Both the position numbers and the translations under genes were made by a program. Below the pieces are notes generated by a model, which worked only from the letters and a program-made list of their open reading frames with translations, ran no database searches and had not been told where the DNA came from. From an uncultured Prevotellaceae bacterium (GTDB taxonomy: Bacteria > Bacteroidota > Bacteroidia > Bacteroidales > Muribaculaceae), in assembly GCA_900317835.1 (NCBI GenBank), contig ONIL01000015.1:1-64000 (forward strand): a stretch of DNA of 64,000 bases, given 5' to 3'. Below, piece after piece: positions 8,957 to 16,243 of this stretch; the stretch's first letter is position 1, and each line of letters opens with the position of its first letter.

Positions 8957-9916
8957 TCAGTGGCGGAAGACGTCGGGTATCGGTACTGGACTATTGGGAT
9001 TGAACCCGGGCTGGTTGCGAATGGCATCGGGCACGCCAACGGGACGGTATCTTGGATCACCCCAGTCGCGGCTCTTCTTGCCGCTGCCGAACATGTATTC
9101 CAACACCTGATAAAGCAATGGTCCCGCATCGAACGAGATAGGAGCGCCCAGCAGGTTGAGGGTGGGCTGGATGACTGGCAAGGTGCGCCATCTGCCCGTG
9201 TAAGGGTCGTAGATGCGCCGGGCACCCACATCGAGCGAGAAATTGTCGCTGGCACGCCAACCCAGGGTGCCGCCGTAGGACGAGCTGCCCAAGAACGGCA
9301 TTGCCGCTACCGAGTGGAACTGCTGGTTGACGTAGTATTGCCCGAAAGCGTTGAGTGACAGACGGTCGTTAAGGCGATAGGAGGCATTACCGAACACACC
9401 ATAATCGTTCCACGCATTGCGATCGAAGTGGTACTTGCTGCCCGTCACGCCTGCAGTGACCTGCAGCCGCTCGCCCATGGGCATGGTGAAGGCGACACTG
9501 GCACTTGCCATGTCGCCCAAGCCGGGGTAGGTCAAGTGACTGCCCGATCCCGAGAGGTAACCCGCTCCCACGCGCGTGATGATTCCGCTTGAAGACCAGT
9601 CGCGGCTATAGGGGTTGGTGTCAAAACTGAAGTGGGGCAGAGTGGGTTTGTAGTTAGGCCTTTCCTGTTGATAAAAGGCGAGTGAGTCGGCAAGGGTGAT
9701 GATTCTAAAGTCCAGTTTGAGGTCAGCTACTGTGGGCAGATTGGCGTTAAATGTGGGCTTGATATTGGAGGCGGGTGTGATAGTCGTGGGCAGTTCAGGA
9801 ATGGTGAACTGCGGACTGATTTTGGACTGGTCAAACTGTAATTTAAGGCTTGGATTCTCCTGGGCCATGCCAATGAGGGCGACCAGTGTCATGAGTATGG
9901 ATAACACCCGTTTCAT
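8957..9916 (-). CDS. Probable outer-membrane beta-barrel protein
   Basis: The frame is open from an ATG at 9952, but I start it at 9916, where MKRVLSILMTLVALIGMAQ forms a clean signal peptide; the longer form would also overlap a -7 box at 9922-9929. The mature protein (about 300 residues) has a proline-rich N-terminal part and then alternating aromatic/glycine strands such as YHFDRNAW and LNAFGQYY, typical of an outer-membrane barrel. I do not recognise a named family or function. The stop is followed closely by the Crp/Fnr promoter. Confidence 0.7.
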   Translation of the reverse strand: MKRVLSILMTLVALIGMAQENPSLKLQFDQSKISPQFTIPELPTTITPASNIKPTFNANLPTVADLKLDFRIITLADSLAFYQQERPNYKPTLPHFSFDTNPYSRDWSSSGIITRVGAGYLSGSGSHLTYPGLGDMASASVAFTMPMGERLQVTAGVTGSKYHFDRNAWNDYGVFGNASYRLNDRLSLNAFGQYYVNQQFHSVAAMPFLGSSSYGGTLGWRASDNFSLDVGARRIYDPYTGRWRTLPVIQPTLNLLGAPISFDAGPLLYQVLEYMFGSGKKSRDWGDPRYRPVGVPDAIRNQPGFNPNSPVPIPDVFRH

Positions 9917-9921
9917 GACCG

Positions 9922-9929
9922 CAAAAATA
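9922..9929 (-). promoter_or_regulatory. -7 box just before the outer-membrane protein start
   Basis: The minus strand reads TATTTTTG. Only 5 bases lie between it and the ATG at 9916, so the mRNA would be nearly leaderless. This decides against the upstream ATG at 9952. Confidence 0.4.
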
Positions 9930-9986
9930 GCCGTTAGCCTTGAATCGGGCAAGCCTGAAAGGTTAAATAGTCTTATTAGTTAGCGT

Positions 9987-10538
9987 TTATTGTTGTCCGG
10001 GCATGTTCTTCCACACTTGCCGTAGCGAGGTGACGATGTCCTCATAATCCTGTTGGGTGAACGGCTCGTCGCTGTTCGACATGATGGTGAAGGTGATGCC
10101 GTTATAGGTGCGGTTAGCGCCTGTGTCCTTCATGCCGTTGCGCAGGTAGAAGGCATGTCGTCTCTTGCGTTGCTCAGGATTGGGCGCGTGGGGTTGCCAG
10201 GGCGACTCGATGTCGATGACGAAGGGAGTTCCCTTGCGGTACTTATTAAGGACTGCCGACAGTATGGTTTGTCCAAAGCCCTTACCTCTCAACTCCTCGC
10301 GTACGGCAAAGTACCAGCCCCAGTTATACCTTGGCAATCGCATCACCATTGTCAATCCCACCAGCATTTCCCCATCATAGTAGGCTGTGTAGTCGATATC
10401 CATCACGTCAAGCAGATGAATCAAGTCATCGTATGGGATCTGCTCCTCGACAGGAAAAGTTGTCTCATACAATTCCCTCAATGCCTTATCATCAGCATTG
10501 CCACTGTGGATTTCAACTGACCTCAACATGTCTATCAA
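9987..10538 (-). CDS. GNAT family N-acetyltransferase
   Basis: A 183-residue protein with the GNAT fold: central strands ending in VGLTMVMRLP, then REELRGKGFGQTIL near residue 90, the acetyl-CoA pyrophosphate loop (R/Q-x-x-G-x-G). The substrate is unknown. An ATG at 10529 is an alternative start. Its first codon overlaps the stop of the upstream ABC-F gene by 4 bases, so the two are translationally coupled. Confidence 0.8.
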   Translation of the reverse strand: MIDMLRSVEIHSGNADDKALRELYETTFPVEEQIPYDDLIHLLDVMDIDYTAYYDGEMLVGLTMVMRLPRYNWGWYFAVREELRGKGFGQTILSAVLNKYRKGTPFVIDIESPWQPHAPNPEQRKRRHAFYLRNGMKDTGANRTYNGITFTIMSNSDEPFTQQDYEDIVTSLRQVWKNMPGQQ

Positions 10539-12475
10539 CTTTTTACTTTATCCAGTTCCTCGGATGCCTGCTCCCAGTTAGCCATCACCTCCTCGAGCTC
10601 GCGGTTGATCTTGGAGTGGGTATAGTAGATGTCCAGATCCTCGCTAGATGCGGTGGAGAGTTTGTCCTCGATGTCGGCGAGTTGTTGCTCGAGTTCAGCG
10701 ATTTTTGCTTCAAGCGTTTTGACCTTTTTCTCGGCCTGGCGGATGCGGCGCTCTCGCTCTTTTTGCTTTTGGTAGTCAGCTTTGCCCTGACTCATTGGCT
10801 CAGTCGGTTCGCCTTCGGGCAATGTGCTTGCTGCCGGAGTGTCCTTTACCTCGAGTTGCTGCAAGGAGTCTAACTGCTTCTTCTGCAGGAAGTCGTAGAT
10901 GCCACCCAAATGTTCACGCACTCGATGCTCGCCGAACTCATATACCTTGCTGACAATGCCGTTGAGGAAATCGCGGTCGTGCGACACAACAATTACTGTG
11001 CCGTCAAAGGCCTGGATTGCTTCCTTCAATACGTCCTTGCTGGGCATATCCAGATGGTTGGTGGGCTCGTCGAGAATGAGCAGGTTGACGGGTTGTAACA
11101 GCAGACGTATCATCGCCAAACGGCTCTTCTCGCCTCCACTCAGCACTTTCACCTTCTTGTCGGCATTCTTGCCGCCGAACATGAAGGCGCCCAGGATGTC
11201 GTTGATGCGTGTGCGGATGTCGCCCACGGCCACATAGTCGATGGTATCGTGGACGGTCAGCGTCTCGTCGAGTAGTTGAGCCTGGTTTTGGGCAAAGTAG
11301 CCGATCTTGACGTTGTGGCCGATTTGAAGTTTGCCATCAAAGGGGATTTCACCCATGATGCACTTGACAAGGGTGGATTTGCCCGCACCGTTCTTGCCCA
11401 CAAAGGCGACTTTCTCGCCGCGCTTGATGGTGAAAGTCACATCGTGGAACACATTCAGTGCACCATAGTCCTTGCACAGGTCTTCGACAATAATGGGATA
11501 GTCTCCGCTGCGGGGAGCCGGCGGGAACTTGAGTCTCATGCGCGAGCGATCCACCTCATCGACCTCGATGCGCTCCAGCTTGTCGAGCATCTTGATGCGG
11601 CTCTGCACCTGAACGGCCTTGGTGGCCTTGTAGCGGAATCGCTCGATGAAGTCCTCGGTGTCGTGGATGAGCTTCTGCTGGTTCTCGTAGGCCCGCATCT
11701 GTTGCTCGACGCGTTCCTTGCGCAGTTCCACAAACTGGCTGTAACTCACTTTGTAGTCATATATCTTGCCCAGCGATATCTCAATAGTGCGGTTAGTCAC
11801 ATTATCTATAAACGCGCGATCGTGAGAGACGAGTAGCAATGCTCCGTTGCGGTTCTTAAGGAAAGACTCCAGCCACTGGATGGACTCGATGTCAAGGTGG
11901 TTGGTGGGCTCATCGAGCAATAACACGTCGGGGCGGCGCAGCAGCAGCTTGGCCAACTCGATGCGCATGCGCCAGCCGCCACTGAATTCGCTCGTGGGCC
12001 GGTCAAAGTCAGTGCGCTCAAATCCCAGACCCATGAGGGTCTTCTCAATCTCGGCCTCAATGTTCTCGCTCTGCATCAGAGCCCGCAATTCAGTCTTCTC
12101 GGCGACGCGCTCGATGAGTTCCTGATAGTCCTCGCTGTCATAGTCGGTGCGCTCTGCCAATTGCTGGTTCATGCGGTCAATGGCCTCATCCATCTGCTGC
12201 AGGTGCTCGAACGCCCGCGCCGCTTCCTGCTTAACCGTCAGCGTGTCGATGAGCTTCATCTGCTGCGGCAAGTAGCCGATGGTGATGTCTGATTGGCGTG
12301 CAACTGTGCCACTGGTGGGCTGCTGCTCACCAGTGATTATTTTCAACATAGTGGTCTTGCCGGCTCCGTTCTTGCCTACAAGCGCAATTTTATCCCGTTT
12401 GTTGACAACGTAGTTGATGTTCTCGAACAGTACCTGGCTGCCAAACTCCACTTTGAGTCCCTGGATTGAAATCAT
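10535..12475 (-). CDS. ABC-F family ATPase
   Basis: A 646-residue protein with two ABC ATPase cassettes and no membrane segments, the ABC-F plan. Cassette 1 has GKNGAGKTT, SGGWRMRIELAK and LLLDEPTNHLD; cassette 2 has GKNGAGKST, LSGGEKSRL and LILDEPTNHLD. A linker lies between them and the C-terminal 100 residues form a charged coiled coil, as in Uup/YdiF-type members. Such proteins act at the ribosome in translation or, in some branches, in antibiotic protection; which applies here cannot be told. Transcribed from a -7 box at 12498-12505 and coupled to the GNAT gene. Confidence 0.88.
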   Translation of the reverse strand: MISIQGLKVEFGSQVLFENINYVVNKRDKIALVGKNGAGKTTMLKIITGEQQPTSGTVARQSDITIGYLPQQMKLIDTLTVKQEAARAFEHLQQMDEAIDRMNQQLAERTDYDSEDYQELIERVAEKTELRALMQSENIEAEIEKTLMGLGFERTDFDRPTSEFSGGWRMRIELAKLLLRRPDVLLLDEPTNHLDIESIQWLESFLKNRNGALLLVSHDRAFIDNVTNRTIEISLGKIYDYKVSYSQFVELRKERVEQQMRAYENQQKLIHDTEDFIERFRYKATKAVQVQSRIKMLDKLERIEVDEVDRSRMRLKFPPAPRSGDYPIIVEDLCKDYGALNVFHDVTFTIKRGEKVAFVGKNGAGKSTLVKCIMGEIPFDGKLQIGHNVKIGYFAQNQAQLLDETLTVHDTIDYVAVGDIRTRINDILGAFMFGGKNADKKVKVLSGGEKSRLAMIRLLLQPVNLLILDEPTNHLDMPSKDVLKEAIQAFDGTVIVVSHDRDFLNGIVSKVYEFGEHRVREHLGGIYDFLQKKQLDSLQQLEVKDTPAASTLPEGEPTEPMSQGKADYQKQKERERRIRQAEKKVKTLEAKIAELEQQLADIEDKLSTASSEDLDIYYTHSKINRELEEVMANWEQASEELDKVKS

Positions 12476-12497
12476 GCTCCTGTTGTAATTTTGGCCG

Positions 12498-12505
12498 CAA
12501 AATTA
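12498..12505 (-). promoter_or_regulatory. -7 promoter box for the ABC-F gene
   Basis: The minus strand reads TAATTTTG, 22 bases before the ATG at 12475. No good TTTG lies at the right distance. Confidence 0.5.
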
Positions 12506-12549
12506 CAAAAAAATCCAGAAAAACCAGCTAGTCCTGTCGCCCCGTCGTT

Positions 12550-13713
12550 CTAGAACAGGCTTAATGGCTTTTGTTCAATGCTAGCCCTGGCTTGACGGAT
12601 GTAATCACCGTTAATGTCGATGCCGATGCTGCGCAGGTTCAATTCATAGGCTATTTTGCAGGCTGTTCCCGTTCCGCAGTACGGGTCTAACACGATGCCG
12701 TCGCGGGGGCATGTGGCGATGATAGGCAGGCGATAGAGCGTGTCGGGGGCAACGCAGTAATGTGCAATGCCTGACCGTTGCACGCCGATGGTCCACACGT
12801 CACCTGGTACAACGCCTTGGACACTGTCGGGTTGCAGGTACTGTTCCTTGACCCTTGAGGATTTATTGCGTCCCTTATCATCGTTGCGCAGGATGATGGC
12901 ACAAGCGTGTCGAAGTTCCGCATCATTATAATAGAAGTCGTCGTCCTTGACGAGATGGAAGAGGAATTCATGTACCTTGCGCAGGTGGTCATGGCTGCCC
13001 TGCGGGGATGTGGTGATTTTGTTCCACACCACCTCATTGACCAAATGCCACCTCTGCTGGTCGATCATGGCCAGCACTATGCGCCATGGAATTCCCTGAA
13101 CAAAACCGTCGGTAGTATCATCGCCCATGTTGATCCACAATGAGCCATGCGGTTTGAGCACGCGGTAGGCTTCACGCATGACATGCAGTATCTGGTTGAT
13201 GAATTCATCAGCGCTTTTGGCGGAGATGCTCTCGGTGCCTTGGGTGCGCCGGCGCCAGTAGGGCGGGGTAGTGACAATGCAGTCGATGCTCTCGTCCTCG
13301 ATGTGCGGCATCACGTCAGCGGCATCGCCGTGCAGCAGACGTGGCATTCGGCCCAGTTTGGAAACAAGGTCGCGTTGGATGGTCGGGGTCTGCGTGGCTT
13401 GAACAGTTTGCTGTGCTGGATCCTCGGGTTGATTGCCATCGAGCACACCGCGCAACAGTGCGGCAGCACGGGTCGCCATCTTGTCGTGGGCGATATGGGA
13501 ATAGGCCTCATCAGCGAGCCACATCGCGACAAGTTCATCAGGATCGGTCTTGAAGATGCGGGCTAACCTCAAGACTTGTTCGCGTTTAGGGCGCCGTTCG
13601 CCGTGTTCATAGCGGCTATAGGCCGGCACATCAACGCCGATGGCCTTGGCAAGATCTTTCTGCCGTTTGCCGCTGTCGATGCGCAATTGCTTGATTTTGT
13701 CCGAGAATAACAT
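12550..13713 (-). CDS. HTH-DNA methyltransferase fusion (N4/N6 amino-methylase)
   Basis: A 387-residue fusion. Residues about 4-62 are an XRE-type helix-turn-helix (QKDLAKAIGVDVPAYSRYE). From about 125 there is an N6-adenine/N4-cytosine DNA methylase (PF01555): catalytic motif IV is TPPY at 149-152, and the SAM-binding motif DPYCGTGT at 343-350 comes after it, the beta-class order. TPPY rather than DPPY leaves open m4C or m6A. No restriction gene is adjacent, so it is an orphan or solitary methylase. The HTH suggests it also binds DNA as a regulator; its own promoter (13752-13783) lies in a palindrome, consistent with autoregulation (inference). Confidence 0.85.
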   Translation of the reverse strand: MLFSDKIKQLRIDSGKRQKDLAKAIGVDVPAYSRYEHGERRPKREQVLRLARIFKTDPDELVAMWLADEAYSHIAHDKMATRAAALLRGVLDGNQPEDPAQQTVQATQTPTIQRDLVSKLGRMPRLLHGDAADVMPHIEDESIDCIVTTPPYWRRRTQGTESISAKSADEFINQILHVMREAYRVLKPHGSLWINMGDDTTDGFVQGIPWRIVLAMIDQQRWHLVNEVVWNKITTSPQGSHDHLRKVHEFLFHLVKDDDFYYNDAELRHACAIILRNDDKGRNKSSRVKEQYLQPDSVQGVVPGDVWTIGVQRSGIAHYCVAPDTLYRLPIIATCPRDGIVLDPYCGTGTACKIAYELNLRSIGIDINGDYIRQARASIEQKPLSLF

Positions 13714-13751
13714 GGCCGTAAAAATTCAGAGTGACATATACTTAGACATGA

Positions 13752-13783
13752 CAAAAATAGGCAACTTTCTGGATTTCTCCAAA
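13752..13783 (-). promoter_or_regulatory. Promoter of the HTH-methyltransferase gene
   Basis: On the minus strand TTTG (13780-13783) and TATTTTTG (13752-13759) are 20 bases apart, a full match to the consensus, 38 bases before the ATG at 13713. Confidence 0.65.
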
Positions 13784-13792
13784 AAATTGCCT
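13759..13792. promoter_or_regulatory. Palindrome spanning the methyltransferase promoter (candidate operator or terminator)
   Basis: AGGCAA (13759-13764) pairs with TTGCCT (13787-13792), and inner bases TGGA/TCCA close a GAAA loop on the minus strand. It covers the -33 box and touches the -7 box. It could be an operator for the HTH domain, a terminator for the VanZ-like gene, or both. Confidence 0.45.
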
Positions 13793-13811
13793 AAAAAACT
13801 TATACATTATG

Positions 13812-13836
13812 AAAAGCTTTACTTCGCTCAGCTTTT
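13812..13836 (-). terminator. Possible terminator at the end of the VanZ-like gene
   Basis: AAAAGCT and AGCTTTT form a 7-bp stem with an 11-base loop; the 3' arm on the minus strand ends in TTTT. It overlaps the stop codon of the VanZ-like gene. Confidence 0.4.
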
Positions 13837-14311
13837 AAAGCTTGAAGCGTATATCTCTCTTCTTCTTGCGGCGATGCTGATAACGCCAGTGGTGCTGTAC
13901 CGAGTGATACAGGTAGTAGCGGAAGGGGTGATATAACCAGTAGTGGTAGAACAGGAATGCCAACAACGCGCCAATCGATGCGAAGTAGACATTGGTGATG
14001 TTATAGTTATATCCATGGCTGTAAACCATCAGGACAAGTTCCATGACGAAAGAAAGGACAGCTGCTACCGTGGCAAGTGCAATTTCATGATTGACTTTGC
14101 TGTGATGAGGCAGTTTTGCCTTGGCATAGTCCATGATGAACACCAATGCAACCACAAAATAAAGAATCAAATGGCCCACCTGCTCAGCATAGGGGAAAAT
14201 ACGCAATGCGTTGATTCCAAACGGGTTGCGTGCTAGTGTAAAATAGAACACAAGCACTAACATGCACACTGTGGCGATTCCTTTAGGTATAGATAGGATA
14301 AATGATTTCAT
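13835..14311 (-). CDS. VanZ-like membrane protein
   Basis: A 158-residue protein with about four hydrophobic segments (residues about 8-28, 47-64, 79-98 and 107-125) and a histidine/arginine-rich C-terminal tail. A charged EQVGHLILYF segment resembles the VanZ-like family. The function of VanZ-like proteins outside teicoplanin resistance is unknown, so no resistance role is claimed. It has its own -7 box at 14346-14353, divergent from the small basic protein gene at 14483. Confidence 0.6.
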   Translation of the reverse strand: MKSFILSIPKGIATVCMLVLVFYFTLARNPFGINALRIFPYAEQVGHLILYFVVALVFIMDYAKAKLPHHSKVNHEIALATVAAVLSFVMELVLMVYSHGYNYNITNVYFASIGALLAFLFYHYWLYHPFRYYLYHSVQHHWRYQHRRKKKRDIRFKL

Positions 14312-14345
14312 TTAAAGTTCAAAACGTAAGTATTAATTCACGGCG

Positions 14346-14353
14346 CAAAAGTA
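14346..14353 (-). promoter_or_regulatory. -7 promoter box for the VanZ-like gene
   Basis: The minus strand reads TACTTTTG, 34 bases before the ATG at 14311. Confidence 0.45.
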
Positions 14354-14461
14354 CAAAAAAAATATGATTTAGGATATGGCTGTATGACATTTTTGTGACA
14401 AAAAAATAAATTTCTCTTGAAAATGAGGCTTGCTAATCCTGCGTTTTATGGTTTTTTGTGT

Positions 14462-14469
14462 TACTTTTG
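14462..14469 (+). promoter_or_regulatory. -7 promoter box that fixes the start of the small basic protein
   Basis: TACTTTTG, 13 bases before the ATG at 14483. It lies downstream of the first in-frame ATG (14417), so that ATG would not be in the transcript. Confidence 0.5.
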
Positions 14470-14482
14470 CTTGATGATTCAG

Positions 14483-14800
14483 ATGAATGACAGGAAGGGC
14501 TTCTTCAAGATGAGCAGGCGTGAGCGGCGAGGCACCATTGTGCTTCTGGTCCTTATCGCACTTGTCATGGCGGGAACATTGGCCAATCGTTCCTGCCGTG
14601 ATGCTGTTCCTAAAGATGTGAAGACAGCCGAAATGCTCATGTTTGAAAGTGAGATAGATTCCTCCAAAGTGACTGTCCCGAAGTCCCAAAAGAAAAAGCG
14701 TTCACCTAATAAGAAATCCAAAAAACGGCGTACCCCTCCATCTTCGTCTCCGAAGCCCAATAAGCCACCTCGCCCCATCGATCCAGTACCTCGATTCTAA
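14483..14800 (+). CDS. Small basic membrane-anchored protein, ComEA-like N-terminus
   Basis: A 105-residue protein from the ATG at 14483. It begins NDRKGFFKMSRRERRGT, followed by one membrane segment (about residues 19-35), then a short acidic stretch and a tail rich in lysine, serine and proline. The N-terminus resembles that of Bacteroidota helix-hairpin-helix (ComEA-like) proteins, in which such a segment precedes DNA-binding repeats; here no such repeats are present. It may be a shortened relative or an unrelated anchor. The basic, proline-rich tail would face outside. Function unknown. Confidence 0.55.
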   Translation: MNDRKGFFKMSRRERRGTIVLLVLIALVMAGTLANRSCRDAVPKDVKTAEMLMFESEIDSSKVTVPKSQKKKRSPNKKSKKRRTPPSSSPKPNKPPRPIDPVPRF

Positions 14801-14863
14801 GTAGATGAGGTGCGGAATATTGAAAATCTATGATGACTGGTGTGAGCAATCAACGTTTTTTAG

Positions 14864-14871
14864 TACTTTTG
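14864..14871 (+). promoter_or_regulatory. -7 promoter box for the NSS transporter gene
   Basis: TACTTTTG, with TGTG (one mismatch to TTTG) 19 bases upstream at 14841-14844. It lies 28 bases before the ATG at 14900. The same block (TTTTTAGTACTTTTGCAGT) recurs before the acyltransferase gene near 48770. Confidence 0.55.
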
Positions 14872-14899
14872 CAGTGATACTTTAAAATCTATTTTGACT

Positions 14900-16243
14900 A
14901 TGACACGACGTGTAGGATTTGCGACTCGTTTGGGTGCCATTGCTGCGGCAGTGGGTTCTGCGGTAGGTTTGGGTAACATTTGGCGTTTCCCTTATGAGGC
15001 CGGAGTGAATGGCGGTGGTGCGTTTATCTTGGTGTATATCGGTTGCATCCTGGTGATGGGCATCCCTGTGATATTGAGTGAGTTCATCATTGGCCGCTCT
15101 ACCCATAGCAACATGAAAGCCGCATTAAGGCAACTGTCTCCTGGCAAGAAATATTACCTGTTCACCTACATCTGCATCTTGGGCAGTTTCATTGTGATAG
15201 GTTTCTATAGCGTTGTGTGCGGGTGGATTATTGAATACCTTTATCAGGCTGCACTGGGGCAATTGAGTGGTCACTCACCACAGGAGTATAACGAGATGTT
15301 TACCTCGCTGGTGGCCAATCCATGGCGTTGTGTGGGCTGGACGGTCCTTTTCCTTGTGCTGAATTTCATGGTGATGAGTCGCGGTATTGAGAAGGGCATC
15401 GAGCGAGTGTCAAGAACCATGATGCCACTGTTGTTCGTGATTCTCATCATCTTCTGTATCAATTCGTTGCTCATGCCTGGGGCTAGCAAGGGTCTCAAGT
15501 TCCTTTTCTATCCCGACTTCTCCGCTTTAACTATGCGTGGCGTGCTCGATGCCTTCGGGCAGGCGTTCCTGTCACTGTCAATAGGTATTTCATGTCTGGT
15601 GACATACAGTTCCTATTTCAAGGATGATACCTCGTTGACCAAGGATGCAGTGATTGTTGCAGTGCTCGACACGTTGGTGGCCATCCTCTCTGGCGTAATG
15701 ATTTTTCCCGCCGTTTTCTCGTTTGGTGTAGAGCCTACCGCAGGTCCTCGCCTCATCTTTGAGGTGTTGCCTGGTATTTTCCAGCAGATGACAGGTGGTT
15801 ACGTGTGGGCATTGCTTTTCTTCCTGCTGGTGTTCTTCGCATCATTGACCTCGACCATTTCCCTGAGCGAGATTCCCATTACCTTCCTCATGGAGGAGCG
15901 TAAACTGTCTCGTCCTCATGCTATCGGTTGGGTTGCGTTGATCACGTTAGTATTGGCTACTGTGGCCGCCTTGTCGTTCAATGTGCTTGATGATATCAAG
16001 TTGTGGGGCAAGAATATCTTCGACATGATGGACTATGCCGCCAGCAACATCTTCATGCTCTTGGGCGGACTGTTCACGGCTGTGTATGTGGGATGGATAT
16101 TGGACCGCAAGATCGTTCATGATCAGTTGACCAATGGCGGACGTCTGAAAGGCATGATGGAACCGTATCTCATCTTCTGCCTGCGTTACGTCGCCCCAGT
16201 CTCGATTATCTTCATCTTCCTCTACTTGACAGGAATCATCTAG
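14900..16243 (+). CDS. Neurotransmitter:sodium symporter (NSS) family transporter
   Basis: A 447-residue protein with about eleven membrane segments. The N-terminal motif GSAVGLGNIWRFPY is the Na+/substrate-binding signature of NSS (LeuT-fold) transporters, which import amino acids or related amines with sodium. I chose the ATG at 14900; an in-frame TTG lies 6 bases upstream. The substrate cannot be read from sequence. The last 8 bases overlap the end of recQ on the other strand, so the two genes converge with no terminator between them. Confidence 0.9.
   Translation: MTRRVGFATRLGAIAAAVGSAVGLGNIWRFPYEAGVNGGGAFILVYIGCILVMGIPVILSEFIIGRSTHSNMKAALRQLSPGKKYYLFTYICILGSFIVIGFYSVVCGWIIEYLYQAALGQLSGHSPQEYNEMFTSLVANPWRCVGWTVLFLVLNFMVMSRGIEKGIERVSRTMMPLLFVILIIFCINSLLMPGASKGLKFLFYPDFSALTMRGVLDAFGQAFLSLSIGISCLVTYSSYFKDDTSLTKDAVIVAVLDTLVAILSGVMIFPAVFSFGVEPTAGPRLIFEVLPGIFQQMTGGYVWALLFFLLVFFASLTSTISLSEIPITFLMEERKLSRPHAIGWVALITLVLATVAALSFNVLDDIKLWGKNIFDMMDYAASNIFMLLGGLFTAVYVGWILDRKIVHDQLTNGGRLKGMMEPYLIFCLRYVAPVSIIFIFLYLTGII

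Noticed and set aside
13835-14311. Teicoplanin resistance (vanZ)
   Set aside because: Only the general VanZ-like membrane fold is seen and no van cluster is present.
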